Assembly (NCBI GenBank): GCA_026785785.1
Contig: JAJAZI010000064.1
Span: 1-11,310 of the forward strand
Reading direction: 5' to 3'
Length of the DNA: 11,310 nucleotides
Source: Microbacteriaceae bacterium
Lineage (GTDB): Bacteria > Actinomycetota > Actinomycetes > Actinomycetales > Microbacteriaceae
Below the pieces are notes generated by a model. The model was not told the origin of the DNA. It made no database searches and worked only from the letters and a program-made list of their open reading frames with translations. Below are positions 1 through 6,533 of this stretch, one piece after another (the first letter of the stretch is position 1; each line of letters begins with the position of its first letter). The translations under genes and the position numbers were made by a program.

Positions 1-12
1 ACACACGCCCCA

Positions 13-153
13 CGAGTTGCCCGGTTGTGTCGCTTCGGGGTGTCTGCAGGCGACGTAAGTGGGCAACTCGCCGGAGTTGTGGGTCGAGGTGCCCGCGACT
101 TGCCCGGTTGTGTCGCCTCGGGGTGTCTGGAGGCGACGCAAGTGGGCGGCTCG
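13..153. repeat. Two tandem ~58-bp stem-loop repeats
   Basis: Two copies, 13-70 and 96-153, match at 52 of 58 positions by eye with an 83-bp period. In copy B the arms GTCGCCTC (112-119) and GAGGCGAC (130-137) pair perfectly around a 10-nt loop, and flanking ACTTGC (98-103) and GCAAGT (138-143) extend the stem across an 8-nt one-sided bulge. In copy A the outer arms CGAGTTGCCC (13-22) and GGGCAACTCG (61-70) are a perfect 10-bp inverted repeat. Differences between copies often keep pairing or give G-U pairs, which suggests a structured repeat. The similarity continues more weakly past each copy, so the array may extend beyond the window edge. It lies just downstream of the MATE gene stop, so it could act as a transcript end, but there is no U-tract. 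No gene is seen in 1-209. Confidence 0.75.
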
Positions 154-209
154 CGGATGTGGTGGGCAGGGAGCGGCGAACACGGGCACTACGCCGAAAT
201 GTCGGGCGC

Positions 210-1526
210 TCAGCGGGCGCCCGTGACGATCCAGCGCTCGCCGCGGGCGCGCAGGCCGAGGGTGAGCGCCCTCGCCCCGATGTAGCCGAGGCCGAACGAC
301 GCCCACAGCCAGACGACGCTTCCCGTTCCGGCCGCGAGCCACAGTAGCGGCGCGTAGATGGCCAGGTTGGCGATGCCGGTCACCGCGAGGTAGCGGGCGT
401 CGCCGGCGCCGATCAGCACACCGTCGAGCACGAAAACGTAGCCTGCCAGCGGTACGCCCAGCGCCATCACGAGGGCGACGCTCGCGAGCCCCGCGTGGAT
501 CGCGGGGTCGCCCGTGAAGACCGGGCCGAGCAGGGGCGCGAGGAGCGCGACGAGGAACCCCAGCCCGAGCCCCGCGAGCAGCCCAAGCGTGATCAGCCGC
601 CGGGTGATCGCCGCGACCCGGGACCGGTCGGATGCCCCGAGCCCGTGCCCGATCATCGCCTGCCCCGCGATCGCGAGGGAGTCGAGCGCGAACGCGATCG
701 TCGAGAAGATCGTGAGGGCGATCTGCATCGTGGCGAGCTCGGTGACCCCCTGCCTGATCGCCACGACGATCGTCGCGAGCAGCGCGATCCGCAGCGACAG
801 CGTGCGCAGCAGCAGCCAGCCCCCGGATGCGGCCGCTCCCGACACCCCGGACAGCCCCGGCCGCAGCGTCGAACCCGTCTGGCGCGCCGCGCGCATCGCG
901 ATGACGAGGTAGACGGCGGCCATGCCCCATTGGGCAATGACGGTTCCGATCGCGGAGCCCGCGATCCCCCACCCGAAGCCGTAGATGAACACGACGTTGA
1001 TCACGGCGTTGCCGAGAAAGCCGAGGCCGGCGATGACGAGGGGAGTTCTGGTGTCCTGCAGGCCGCGCAGCAGGCCCGTCGCGGCGAGCACAAGCAGCAT
1101 CGCGGGGAGGCCCCAGAGCGAGATGAGCAGGTAGGTCGTGGCCGCGTCCGACACGGCATCCGGCGCCCCGAACAGCAGCACGAGCGCCTCGCCGCCGAGC
1201 AGTCCGCCGGCGAGGAGCAGCGCGCCGACCGCGACGGCGAGCCAGAGCCCGTCGATGCCCGCCCGGATCGCGCCGGGACGGTCTCCGGCGCCGAGCCGCC
1301 TGGCGACGGTCGGAGTCGTCGCGTAGGCGAGGAACACGAGCAGCCCGACCGCGGTCTGCAGGATCGCGCTCGCGATGCTCAGCCCGCCGAGCGGCACCTC
1401 GCCGAGGTGGCCGACGAGCGCGGTGTCGGTGAGCAGGAAGAGCGGTTCCGCGACGAGCGCGCCGAGCGCAGGGACCGCGAGCCGGAAGATCTCCCGGTCG
1501 AGGGGGTGGGGGGGCGGGGCGCGCAC
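210..1526 (-). CDS. MATE family (DinF-type) efflux transporter
   Basis: This 438-residue protein is hydrophobic throughout, with about 12 predicted membrane segments, the usual MATE size and layout. The N-terminus (REIFRLAVPALGALVAEP followed by LTDTALVGHLG) is the characteristic opening of DinF-branch MATE proteins, and the repeat in the second half (ALDSLAIAGQAMIGHGLG) fits the duplicated MATE fold. Such proteins sit in the cytoplasmic membrane and export cationic drugs or toxic metabolites using a H+ or Na+ gradient; the substrate cannot be read from sequence. The GTG at 1526 is the first possible start, because an in-frame TAG lies four codons upstream. GGAGGA directly abuts this GTG, too close for a normal ribosome site, while a TAGCGT -10 box lies 6 nt upstream, so leaderless translation is plausible. 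It is a single gene, divergent from the 2045 operon. Confidence 0.93.
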   Translation of the reverse strand: MRAPPPHPLDREIFRLAVPALGALVAEPLFLLTDTALVGHLGEVPLGGLSIASAILQTAVGLLVFLAYATTPTVARRLGAGDRPGAIRAGIDGLWLAVAVGALLLAGGLLGGEALVLLFGAPDAVSDAATTYLLISLWGLPAMLLVLAATGLLRGLQDTRTPLVIAGLGFLGNAVINVVFIYGFGWGIAGSAIGTVIAQWGMAAVYLVIAMRAARQTGSTLRPGLSGVSGAAASGGWLLLRTLSLRIALLATIVVAIRQGVTELATMQIALTIFSTIAFALDSLAIAGQAMIGHGLGASDRSRVAAITRRLITLGLLAGLGLGFLVALLAPLLGPVFTGDPAIHAGLASVALVMALGVPLAGYVFVLDGVLIGAGDARYLAVTGIANLAIYAPLLWLAAGTGSVVWLWASFGLGYIGARALTLGLRARGERWIVTGAR

Positions 1527-1532
1527 TCCTCC

Positions 1533-1538
1533 ACGCTA
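1533..1538 (-). promoter_or_regulatory. Candidate -10 box of the MATE gene (leaderless)
   Basis: On the minus strand TAGCGT is followed by exactly 6 nt and then the GTG start. This is the spacing expected when transcription begins at the start codon. No clear TTGNNN -35 is seen at 17-18 bp, which is common in actinobacteria. Inference from spacing only. Confidence 0.45.
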
Positions 1539-1604
1539 CCGGCGGCGCGGCATCCACTCGCGTGCGGGAGGCGCAGCCGCCGAGCGTGCCTGTTCACGCC
1601 GAGA

Positions 1605-1687
1605 GTGCCTGCAGGAGCGAGCACAGCGGGCGCCAACGGGCACATTCGGCGCTCGGTAGGCCGCGTCTCTCGGGAGAGTGCAGGCAC
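1605..1687. repeat. 9-bp inverted repeat upstream of the MATE gene
   Basis: GTGCCTGCA (1605-1613) and TGCAGGCAC (1679-1687) are perfect inverted copies 65 bp apart. Both are preceded by GAGA, so an 8-bp direct repeat GAGAGTGC (1601-1608 and 1674-1681) overlaps them. They lie 80-160 bp upstream of the MATE start and could be paired regulator sites. No matching regulator gene is present in the window. Confidence 0.4.
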
Positions 1688-1699
1688 GGGCGCGGATGC

Positions 1700-1738
1700 C
1701 TCGAGCTGCCGCTAGTCACTCGACTACCGCCGCTCGAG
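1700..1738. promoter_or_regulatory. Compound palindrome, possible operator
   Basis: CTCGAGC (1700-1706) pairs with GCTCGAG (1732-1738), and inside it TAGTC (1713-1717) pairs with GACTA (1722-1726) around ACTC. The 5-6 bases between the two arm sets do not pair. A nested dyad in the space between two divergent genes suggests a regulator site, but the family is not recognised. Confidence 0.35.
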
Positions 1739-1869
1739 CTCGCGCGACCCGTCCCGCCGGGCATCGGGCGCACTGATCGCCACGATGGTTATCGGACGGT
1801 GCGCGAGCCTCACGGCGGTACCCGCCGCGTCCTCCTCCCCGGGGCGGGGCAGCGGCAGAGCCGCCTTGC

Positions 1870-1934
1870 GGCGATGGCACTCGGCGGCGATGGCACTCGG
1901 GGGCGGGTCCGGGGGCGGGTCCGGGGGCGGGGCC
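1870..1934. repeat. Short tandem repeats: 16 bp x2 then 12 bp x3
   Basis: GGCGATGGCACTCGGC occurs at 1870-1885 and again, one base changed, at 1886-1901. It is followed by three copies of a GGGGGCGGGTCC unit at 1899-1910, 1911-1922 and 1923-1934, the last ending GGGGCC. These exact copies are a local slippage-type expansion in otherwise non-coding DNA, 50-110 bp upstream of the CsoR-like operator. The G-runs could form a G-quadruplex on the plus strand. Confidence 0.8.
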
Positions 1935-1970
1935 AGGGCACCGGTCTCAAAGCCCCACACCGATCGCGTC

Positions 1971-2000
1971 TTGCCGCCGCGCAGTAATACCCCGTAGGGT
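1971..2000 (+). promoter_or_regulatory. Candidate promoter of the 2045 operon
   Basis: TTGCCG (1971-1976) and TAGGGT (1995-2000) are separated by 18 bp and fit a sigma-A-like -35/-10 pair. TAGGGT is part of the CsoR-like dyad, so a bound repressor would block RNA polymerase. TATAAA at 2000-2005 is an alternative -10 but lacks a well-spaced -35. Confidence 0.4.
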
Positions 2001-2002
2001 AT
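1987..2002 (+). promoter_or_regulatory. CsoR/CstR-type operator
   Basis: ATACCC (1987-1992), CGTA, GGGTAT (1997-2002) is a perfect 6-bp dyad with a 4-bp centre, preceded by TA. It closely resembles operators of the CsoR/RcnR/CstR (DUF156) repressors, which sense copper, nickel or persulfide; the Bacillus copper operator has the form TAATACCC-N-GGGTAT. A weaker CCCC (2010-2013) / GGGG dyad follows at 2010-2025. The site sits 42 bp upstream of the 2045 start and overlaps the predicted -10. No CsoR gene is in the window, so the regulator would act from elsewhere. The effector is unknown. Confidence 0.55.
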
Positions 2003-2044
2003 AAAGAGACCCCGTTTCTAGGGGGCCTGAGCGCAAGGAGTCCC

Positions 2045-2650
2045 GTGCAGCCGTTGCTACGCCTGATCGCCGAGCTGCGCCGCTGGCCCACCGTCCGCTG
2101 GGCTGCCGCGCTGGCCGCCGCCGCGCTGTCTGCCGGGCTGCTTGTCATAGCATCCGCCCTCCCCGTTGCCAGCGGAGCGGATGCCGGAACCCTGTGGTCG
2201 CTCGCCGCGGTCGCAGCAGGGTCCGCGCTCATCGGGCTCATCGTCGCGAGCTACCTCCGTGCCCCGATCGGCGCCGACGCGCTCCTCTGCGACCTCCGCT
2301 GGCCCGCGGTCGGGCTCCTGGCGCTGCACTTCTCGACCGACCTCCGCTCTGCCGAGCCGATTCTCGATGGAGCCGTCCGCGCTATCGTCGCCTTCGCCGC
2401 GATCGCCCTGCTGCTCTGGGCGCTCCGCGAGCGCCTCGTGAGGGAACGCCTCGCGAGCGAACGCCGGGCGACCGCCCCCGCGGATGCCGACGCGCCGGTA
2501 TCCGGCGAGGTCTGCACGACCTGCCGTCCGCTGTTTCCGCGCAGGTCGGCACGGGATACCCACGACTACACCCCGGCGATCGCGCTCGCGCTGGCGCCCG
2601 CGCCGGTGCCGCTGCCGGTGCCGAGCGAGGGTGCCAGCAGCAAGGCTTAA
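2045..2650 (+). CDS. Uncharacterised membrane protein with CTTC tail
   Basis: This 201-residue protein is not recognised as a named family. Hydrophobic stretches at about 19-41, 50-70, 84-97 (short) and 109-127 suggest three or four membrane segments. They are followed by an Arg/Glu-rich helix (128-142), a Cys-x-x-Cys pair at 157-160 (CTTC), and a low-complexity Ala/Pro tail (179-193). Start is GTG 2045, with AAGGAG at 2035-2040 four bases upstream. It is the first gene of a run with the M13 peptidase (11-bp gap) and serine hydrolase, downstream of a CsoR-type operator. A thiol pair plus a metal- or sulfur-type operator hints at metal or sulfide response, but this is inference. The reading frame and ribosome site make it a convincing gene; its function is unknown. 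Confidence 0.8.
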   Translation: MQPLLRLIAELRRWPTVRWAAALAAAALSAGLLVIASALPVASGADAGTLWSLAAVAAGSALIGLIVASYLRAPIGADALLCDLRWPAVGLLALHFSTDLRSAEPILDGAVRAIVAFAAIALLLWALRERLVRERLASERRATAPADADAPVSGEVCTTCRPLFPRRSARDTHDYTPAIALALAPAPVPLPVPSEGASSKA

Positions 2651-2653
2651 GCT
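2648..2653 (+). promoter_or_regulatory. Possible internal -10 box before the M13 peptidase
   Basis: TAAGCT overlaps the TAA stop of the upstream gene and lies 8 nt before the ATG of the peptidase gene, which has no Shine-Dalgarno sequence. This fits an internal leaderless promoter, but no -35 is visible. Weak. Confidence 0.25.
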
Positions 2654-2661
2654 TGACCTCC

Positions 2662-4647
2662 ATGAGCGCCGAAAACCCCCTCTCGTCCGGAATCGACACC
2701 ACAGAGCTCGACCCGCTGGTGCGTCCCCAGGACGACCTGTTCCGCCACGTGAACGGCAACTGGATCGCCCGCACCGAGATTCCCTCAGACAAGGCGCGCT
2801 ACGGCTCGTTCTACGTGCTCGCCGAGGCGGCCGAGAAGGCGGTGCAGGACATCATCGTCGAGGCGCAGTCGGCCGAGTCCGGATCCGAGGAGCGCAAGTT
2901 CGGCGATCTCTACGCGAGCTTCATGGACGAGGAGACAGTCAACGCGCTCGGCGCGGAGCCACTCCGGCCGCTGCTCGCCGAGGTCGCGGCAGTAACCGAC
3001 ATCGATTCCCTGCTCGGCACCCTCGGGCGCCTCGAGCGCAAGGGCACGTCGGGCTTCCTCCAGTTGTTCGTCGACAACGACCCCGGCCGCCCCGACCGCT
3101 ACCTCGTGTTCGTCGAGCAGGGCGGGCTCGGCCTGCCCGACGAGTCGTACTACCGCGAGGAGTCGTTCGCGGCCGTGCGCGCCAAGTATCGCGAGTTCAT
3201 CGAGACGATGTTCACACTCGCGGCGCCGGCCGACGAGCGGACGGGGACGGATGCCGCCGAGCGCGCCGTCCGCGTCGTGGACCTCGAGACCGCGATCGCT
3301 GCCGCCCACTGGGACAATGTGCGCACGCGCGACAGCGAGGCAACCTACAACCCGATGCAGTGGAGCGCGGCCACGGCGCTCGCCGCGGGCGTCGACCTCA
3401 ACACCTGGCTCGACGGTGTCGACGCCCCCGCCGGCGCGCTCGCCGAGGTCGTCGTGCGCGAGCCGAGCTTCGTCGAGGGCGTCGCGGCCCTGCTGACTCC
3501 CGACCGGCTCGAGGCGTGGACCGACTGGCTTGCCTGGCAGGTCATCCGCTCCAACGCCGCCTACCTCTCCGACCCCTTCGTCGCGGCCAATTTCGACTTC
3601 TACGGCCGCACCCTCACCGGAACCCCCGAGCTGCGGGCGCGCTGGAAGCGCGGAGTCTCACTCGTCGAGGGCTCACTCGGCGAGGCCGTCGGACGCACCT
3701 ACGTCGCCAGGCACTTCCCCGCGACCGCGAAGGCGAGCATGGACGTGCTCGTCCAGCACCTCATCGAGGCCTACCGCCAGAGCATCACCTCGCTCGCCTG
3801 GATGACGGAGGACACTCGGGGCCGCGCCCTCGAGAAGCTCGAGAAGTTCACCCCCAAGATCGGCTTCCCGTCGAAGTGGCGCGACTACTCCGCGCTCGCG
3901 ATCGACGCGAGCGACCTGCTCGGCAACGTGCGCGCGACGAACGAGTTCGAGTTCCAGCGGGAGCTCGGCAAGATCGGCAAGCCCCTCGACCGCGACGAGT
4001 GGTTCATGACCCCGCAGACGATCAACGCGTACTACAACCCCGGCTTCAACGAGATCGTTTTCCCCGCCGCGATCCTGCAGTACCCCTTCTTCGATGAGAC
4101 CCGTGACGCCGCGGCCAACTACGGCGCGATCGGCGCGGTCATCGGGCACGAGATCGGGCACGGCTTCGACGACCAGGGCTCGAAGTACGACGGCGACGGG
4201 CTGCTGATCGACTGGTGGACCGAGGCCGACCGCGCCGCCTTCGAGAAGCTCACTGCCTCGCTCATCGGCCAGTACAACGCCCTCGCCCCGGCGCAGGTGC
4301 CCGACAACCACGTCAACGGCGCCCTGACGATCGGCGAGAACATCGGCGACCTCGGCGGCCTCGGCATCGCTTGGAAGGCGTACCTGCTCTCGCTCGGCGG
4401 CGAGACTCCGCCCGTGATCGACGGGATATCCGGCGCCCAGCGCTTCTTCATCTCGTGGGCCCAGGCCTGGCAGATGAAGGCCCGTGACGAGGAGGTCGTG
4501 CGCCTGCTCACGATCGACCCGCACTCCCCGAACGAGTTCCGCTGCAACCAGATCGTGCGCAACATCGACGAGTTCTACGAGACCTTCGGCGCCTGCGAAT
4601 CCGACGAGCTCTGGCTTGCCCCGGACCAGCGCGTGACGATTTGGTGA
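2662..4647 (+). CDS. pepO: M13 family zinc endopeptidase (PepO/neprilysin-like)
   Basis: This 661-residue protein carries the full M13 signature: NAYY at 455-458 (substrate-backbone binding), HEIGH at 496-500 (zinc histidines and catalytic glutamate), and GENIGD at 558-563 giving the third zinc ligand E559 and D563. The H496-E559 spacing of 63 equals that in human neprilysin. The C-terminus ends in RVTIW, the family's conserved S1'-pocket finish. The N-terminal DDLFRHVNGNW block is also typical. No signal peptide or membrane anchor is seen, so, as for many bacterial PepO proteins, it probably degrades oligopeptides in the cytoplasm. Length matches the family. ATG 2662 is chosen because homologues start just before the DPLVRPQDDLF block. 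The next gene overlaps its stop as TGATG. Confidence 0.95.
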   Translation: MSAENPLSSGIDTTELDPLVRPQDDLFRHVNGNWIARTEIPSDKARYGSFYVLAEAAEKAVQDIIVEAQSAESGSEERKFGDLYASFMDEETVNALGAEPLRPLLAEVAAVTDIDSLLGTLGRLERKGTSGFLQLFVDNDPGRPDRYLVFVEQGGLGLPDESYYREESFAAVRAKYREFIETMFTLAAPADERTGTDAAERAVRVVDLETAIAAAHWDNVRTRDSEATYNPMQWSAATALAAGVDLNTWLDGVDAPAGALAEVVVREPSFVEGVAALLTPDRLEAWTDWLAWQVIRSNAAYLSDPFVAANFDFYGRTLTGTPELRARWKRGVSLVEGSLGEAVGRTYVARHFPATAKASMDVLVQHLIEAYRQSITSLAWMTEDTRGRALEKLEKFTPKIGFPSKWRDYSALAIDASDLLGNVRATNEFEFQRELGKIGKPLDRDEWFMTPQTINAYYNPGFNEIVFPAAILQYPFFDETRDAAANYGAIGAVIGHEIGHGFDDQGSKYDGDGLLIDWWTEADRAAFEKLTASLIGQYNALAPAQVPDNHVNGALTIGENIGDLGGLGIAWKAYLLSLGGETPPVIDGISGAQRFFISWAQAWQMKARDEEVVRLLTIDPHSPNEFRCNQIVRNIDEFYETFGACESDELWLAPDQRVTIW

Positions 4648-5543
4648 TGCCGACAAAGGACCGCCGCGAACGCATCCGCACGCCCAGGGTCGGTCGCCAC
4701 CGCGGAGACGAAGGGGCCGGCAACTTCTCTGCTGGATTCGAGGCGCTCGGCGAGCTCGCCTATGCGGGCGCCCAGGTCTCGGCCAACGTCGTCGACCTGC
4801 AGAACGGCCAGTCGCTGCTCTCCGTCGACGACCGCATCGTGCTACCGACGGCGAGTGTCGGCAAGATCCTGCTCCTCGTCGAGGTGTCGGCCAGGATGAC
4901 CGCGAAGGATGCCGCGGGATTCGGCATCGTCGACAAGTCGCCGTCCGACCGGATCTCCGGCTCCGGCCTCTGGCAGCACATGCAGGCCCCGGTGCTCCCG
5001 GTCATCGATCTGGCGGCGCTCGTCGGGGCGGTGAGCGACAACCTCGCCACGAACGCGCTCCTGCGCCAGGTCGGGCTCGACTCGGTGCGGGCGCGCGCCG
5101 AGTCGCTCGGGCTCAGCAAGACCGCCCTGCTCGACTTTGTGCGCGAGACGAGGGGCCCGGACGACGCCCCGCACCTGTCGGTCGGCTCCACGTCCGAACT
5201 CACCTGGCTCGTCACCGCGCTCTGCCGCGGGCAGATCGTCGACCACGTCACGAGTCAGCGGGTGCTCGACTGGCTGAGCAACAACACCGACCTGTCGATG
5301 GTCGCTGCTGGCTTCGGCCTCGACCCGCTCGAACACAGGGCTGCCGACCACGGCATCCGGCTCATCAACAAGACCGGGACCGACCAGGGCGCGCGCAGCG
5401 AGGTCGGCCTGCTCAACGGTCCCCGCGCGGGCATCGCGTACGCGCTCACGGTGCAGTTCGCCGACACCTCGCTCGCGACCAGGCTCGCGGTGCACGACGC
5501 GATGCGCGTGTTCGGCCTCGACCTGCTCGAGTACGTGGCCTGA
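4647..5543 (+). CDS. Serine hydrolase, class A beta-lactamase fold
   Basis: This 298-residue protein shows the three penicillin-recognising-enzyme motifs in order: S70-V-G-K73 (catalytic Ser/Lys), S130-D-N132 and K242-T-G244. No ExxLN omega-loop motif is found, so the deacylating glutamate of true class A beta-lactamases appears absent. The family (Beta-lactamase2-like) includes peptidases, esterases and enzymes of unknown substrate. There is no signal peptide or lipobox; the N-terminus (about 1-25) is Arg-rich and polar, so the protein looks cytoplasmic, odd for a penicillin-interacting enzyme. The ATG at 4647 shares bases with the peptidase stop (TGATG), implying translational coupling; TTG 4641 and GTG 4644 are in-frame alternatives. 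It may share a peptide-processing role with its partner, which is inference. Confidence 0.88.
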   Translation: MPTKDRRERIRTPRVGRHRGDEGAGNFSAGFEALGELAYAGAQVSANVVDLQNGQSLLSVDDRIVLPTASVGKILLLVEVSARMTAKDAAGFGIVDKSPSDRISGSGLWQHMQAPVLPVIDLAALVGAVSDNLATNALLRQVGLDSVRARAESLGLSKTALLDFVRETRGPDDAPHLSVGSTSELTWLVTALCRGQIVDHVTSQRVLDWLSNNTDLSMVAAGFGLDPLEHRAADHGIRLINKTGTDQGARSEVGLLNGPRAGIAYALTVQFADTSLATRLAVHDAMRVFGLDLLEYVA

Positions 5544-5562
5544 GCCCGCGGGACGGATGCCG

Positions 5563-5931
5563 TCAGCGCCGCTCCTCCGCCGCTCGCGCGCACCCGATGC
5601 AAAGCTCGGCAGCAGGCCGCGCCTCGAGTCGCGCGGCGCCAATCGGGCTGGCGCAGACCCGGCAGCGGCCGAAGCCCCCGCCGTCGATGCGCCCGAGAGC
5701 ACGGTCGATCGAGGCGAGGGTTCCTGTGAAGTCGGCGTCGAGACCCGACACCCTCGACCACTCGCCAGAGAGAGTCGAGCCGTCGGGATCGTGCTCGTCG
5801 TCGGCCGTGCCATCGCTGCGGGCCGCGCGCAACTCGACGAGTGAGGAGCCGAGCTCGGCGATCGCAGCCAGGGTTCCGGTGCGCTGCAGCTGCAGCATCC
5901 CGCGGAACCGGGCCAGGTCCTCCGGCGTCAT
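5563..5931 (-). CDS. DksA/TraR-type C4 zinc-finger protein
   Basis: This 122-residue protein has an N-terminal helical region (about 1-35), a linker, a second helix (65-82) and a C-terminal zinc finger C90-x2-C93-x17-C111-x2-C114, the same spacing as DksA. The preceding GGGFGRC turn is typical of the family. DksA-type proteins insert into the RNA polymerase secondary channel; short actinobacterial versions are poorly studied and this one lacks the full DksA coiled coil, so the role is inferred. ATG 5931 has a strong GAGGGGGG site just upstream. It lies 10 bp after the broken GNAT gene and probably ends the hemA operon, converging on the serine hydrolase gene with a 19-bp gap holding only a short GACGG-ATG-CCGTC hairpin overlapping its 3' end. 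Confidence 0.9.
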   Translation of the reverse strand: MTPEDLARFRGMLQLQRTGTLAAIAELGSSLVELRAARSDGTADDEHDPDGSTLSGEWSRVSGLDADFTGTLASIDRALGRIDGGGFGRCRVCASPIGAARLEARPAAELCIGCARAAEERR

Positions 5932-5941
5932 CGCGCCCCCC

Positions 5942-6533
5942 TCAGCCGGTTATCGCGGATCGCGTCGTCCACTCGACGTCGAGAATCGCATAAATATCGG
6001 TGTCGGCCCAGTCGCCCCTGAACATCAGGTCCTTCACGAAGCAAGCCTCCTCGCGCATGCCCAGTCGGCGGCAGAGAGCGATCGAGGCGTCGTTGCGCGG
6101 GTCGAGTTCGGCGACCACGCGGAGCAGGCCGAGCTCGGCGAAGGCGCGACGCCGCACCGCGGATGCCGCCTCGGTCGCGTAGCCCCGGTCCCGGAAGTCG
6201 GGGGTGGAAGGTCCAGCCGATCTCCCCTGCCAGGTTCTCGCCGCTCGTGAGCGTGAAGTAGCTGTCGCCGATGACCCGTTCAGCCTCGTGGCCGCTCGCC
6301 GGCAGGCCGACAGCGATCTGCCAAGAGTCGCCGTCGGCGGCGAGCACGGTCGAGGCTGCGTGGCGGGCGACCTGCTCGGCGACCTGCTCCCGCGTCCTCG
6401 CCTCGAAGTGGAGGTAGCGGCACACATCATCGCGACCCTGGTAGGCATGTACGTCGTCGATATCGTCCGCCGACATCATCCGCAGCACAAGGCCGCCAGC
6501 TCGGACCGGGGGACCGAACTGGGCGGGGATCAT
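5942..6533 (-). pseudogene. GNAT N-acetyltransferase (RimJ/RimL-like), +1 frameshift
   Basis: Two reading frames together give a complete ~196-residue GNAT of the RimJ/RimL (Acetyltransf_3) type. The first frame runs from ATG 6533 (MIPAQFGPP) through GEIGWTFHP at residue 111. The rest, starting DFRDRGYATEA with the acetyl-CoA-binding RDRGYA motif and continuing RNDASIALCRRLGM, is in the next frame. The break is in a run of five C on the coding strand (plus-strand 6200-6204): one extra base. Read without it, the join is HPDFRDRGYATE, the family consensus. The ATG overlaps the hemA stop as ATGA, so it is translationally coupled to hemA. Options are a true pseudogene, a sequencing error in a homopolymer, or +1 slippage on CCC-C. 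Without the shift the product would lose its cofactor site. Confidence 0.85.

Noticed and set aside
13..153. CRISPR-like array at the left edge
   Set aside because: Only two imperfect copies, the unit is longer than CRISPR repeats and itself a hairpin, the spacer is only 25 bp, and no cas genes are present.
495..1715. 406-codon plus-strand ORF opposite the MATE gene
   Set aside because: Product is almost entirely R/D/E/G/P, typical of an antisense shadow in high-GC DNA; the minus-strand MATE protein has clear family features.
1724..1960. 78-codon minus-strand ORF (MWGFETGALAPPPDPP...)
   Set aside because: Starts at GTG with no ribosome site, and the PPPD and AIAAECHR repeats simply follow the DNA tandem repeats. 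It could be real but is not supported.
2194..2661. Upstream extension of the M13 peptidase
   Set aside because: These codons are an Arg-rich shadow of the membrane protein gene in another frame; family homology begins just after ATG 2662.
4647..5543. Beta-lactam resistance gene
   Set aside because: No secretion signal and no ExxLN glutamate, so the sequence does not support beta-lactamase activity.
5541..5566. Bidirectional terminator between serine hydrolase and DksA-like genes
   Set aside because: GACGG-ATG-CCGTC is only a 5-bp stem with no T-tract and overlaps the end of the DksA-like gene; too weak to call.
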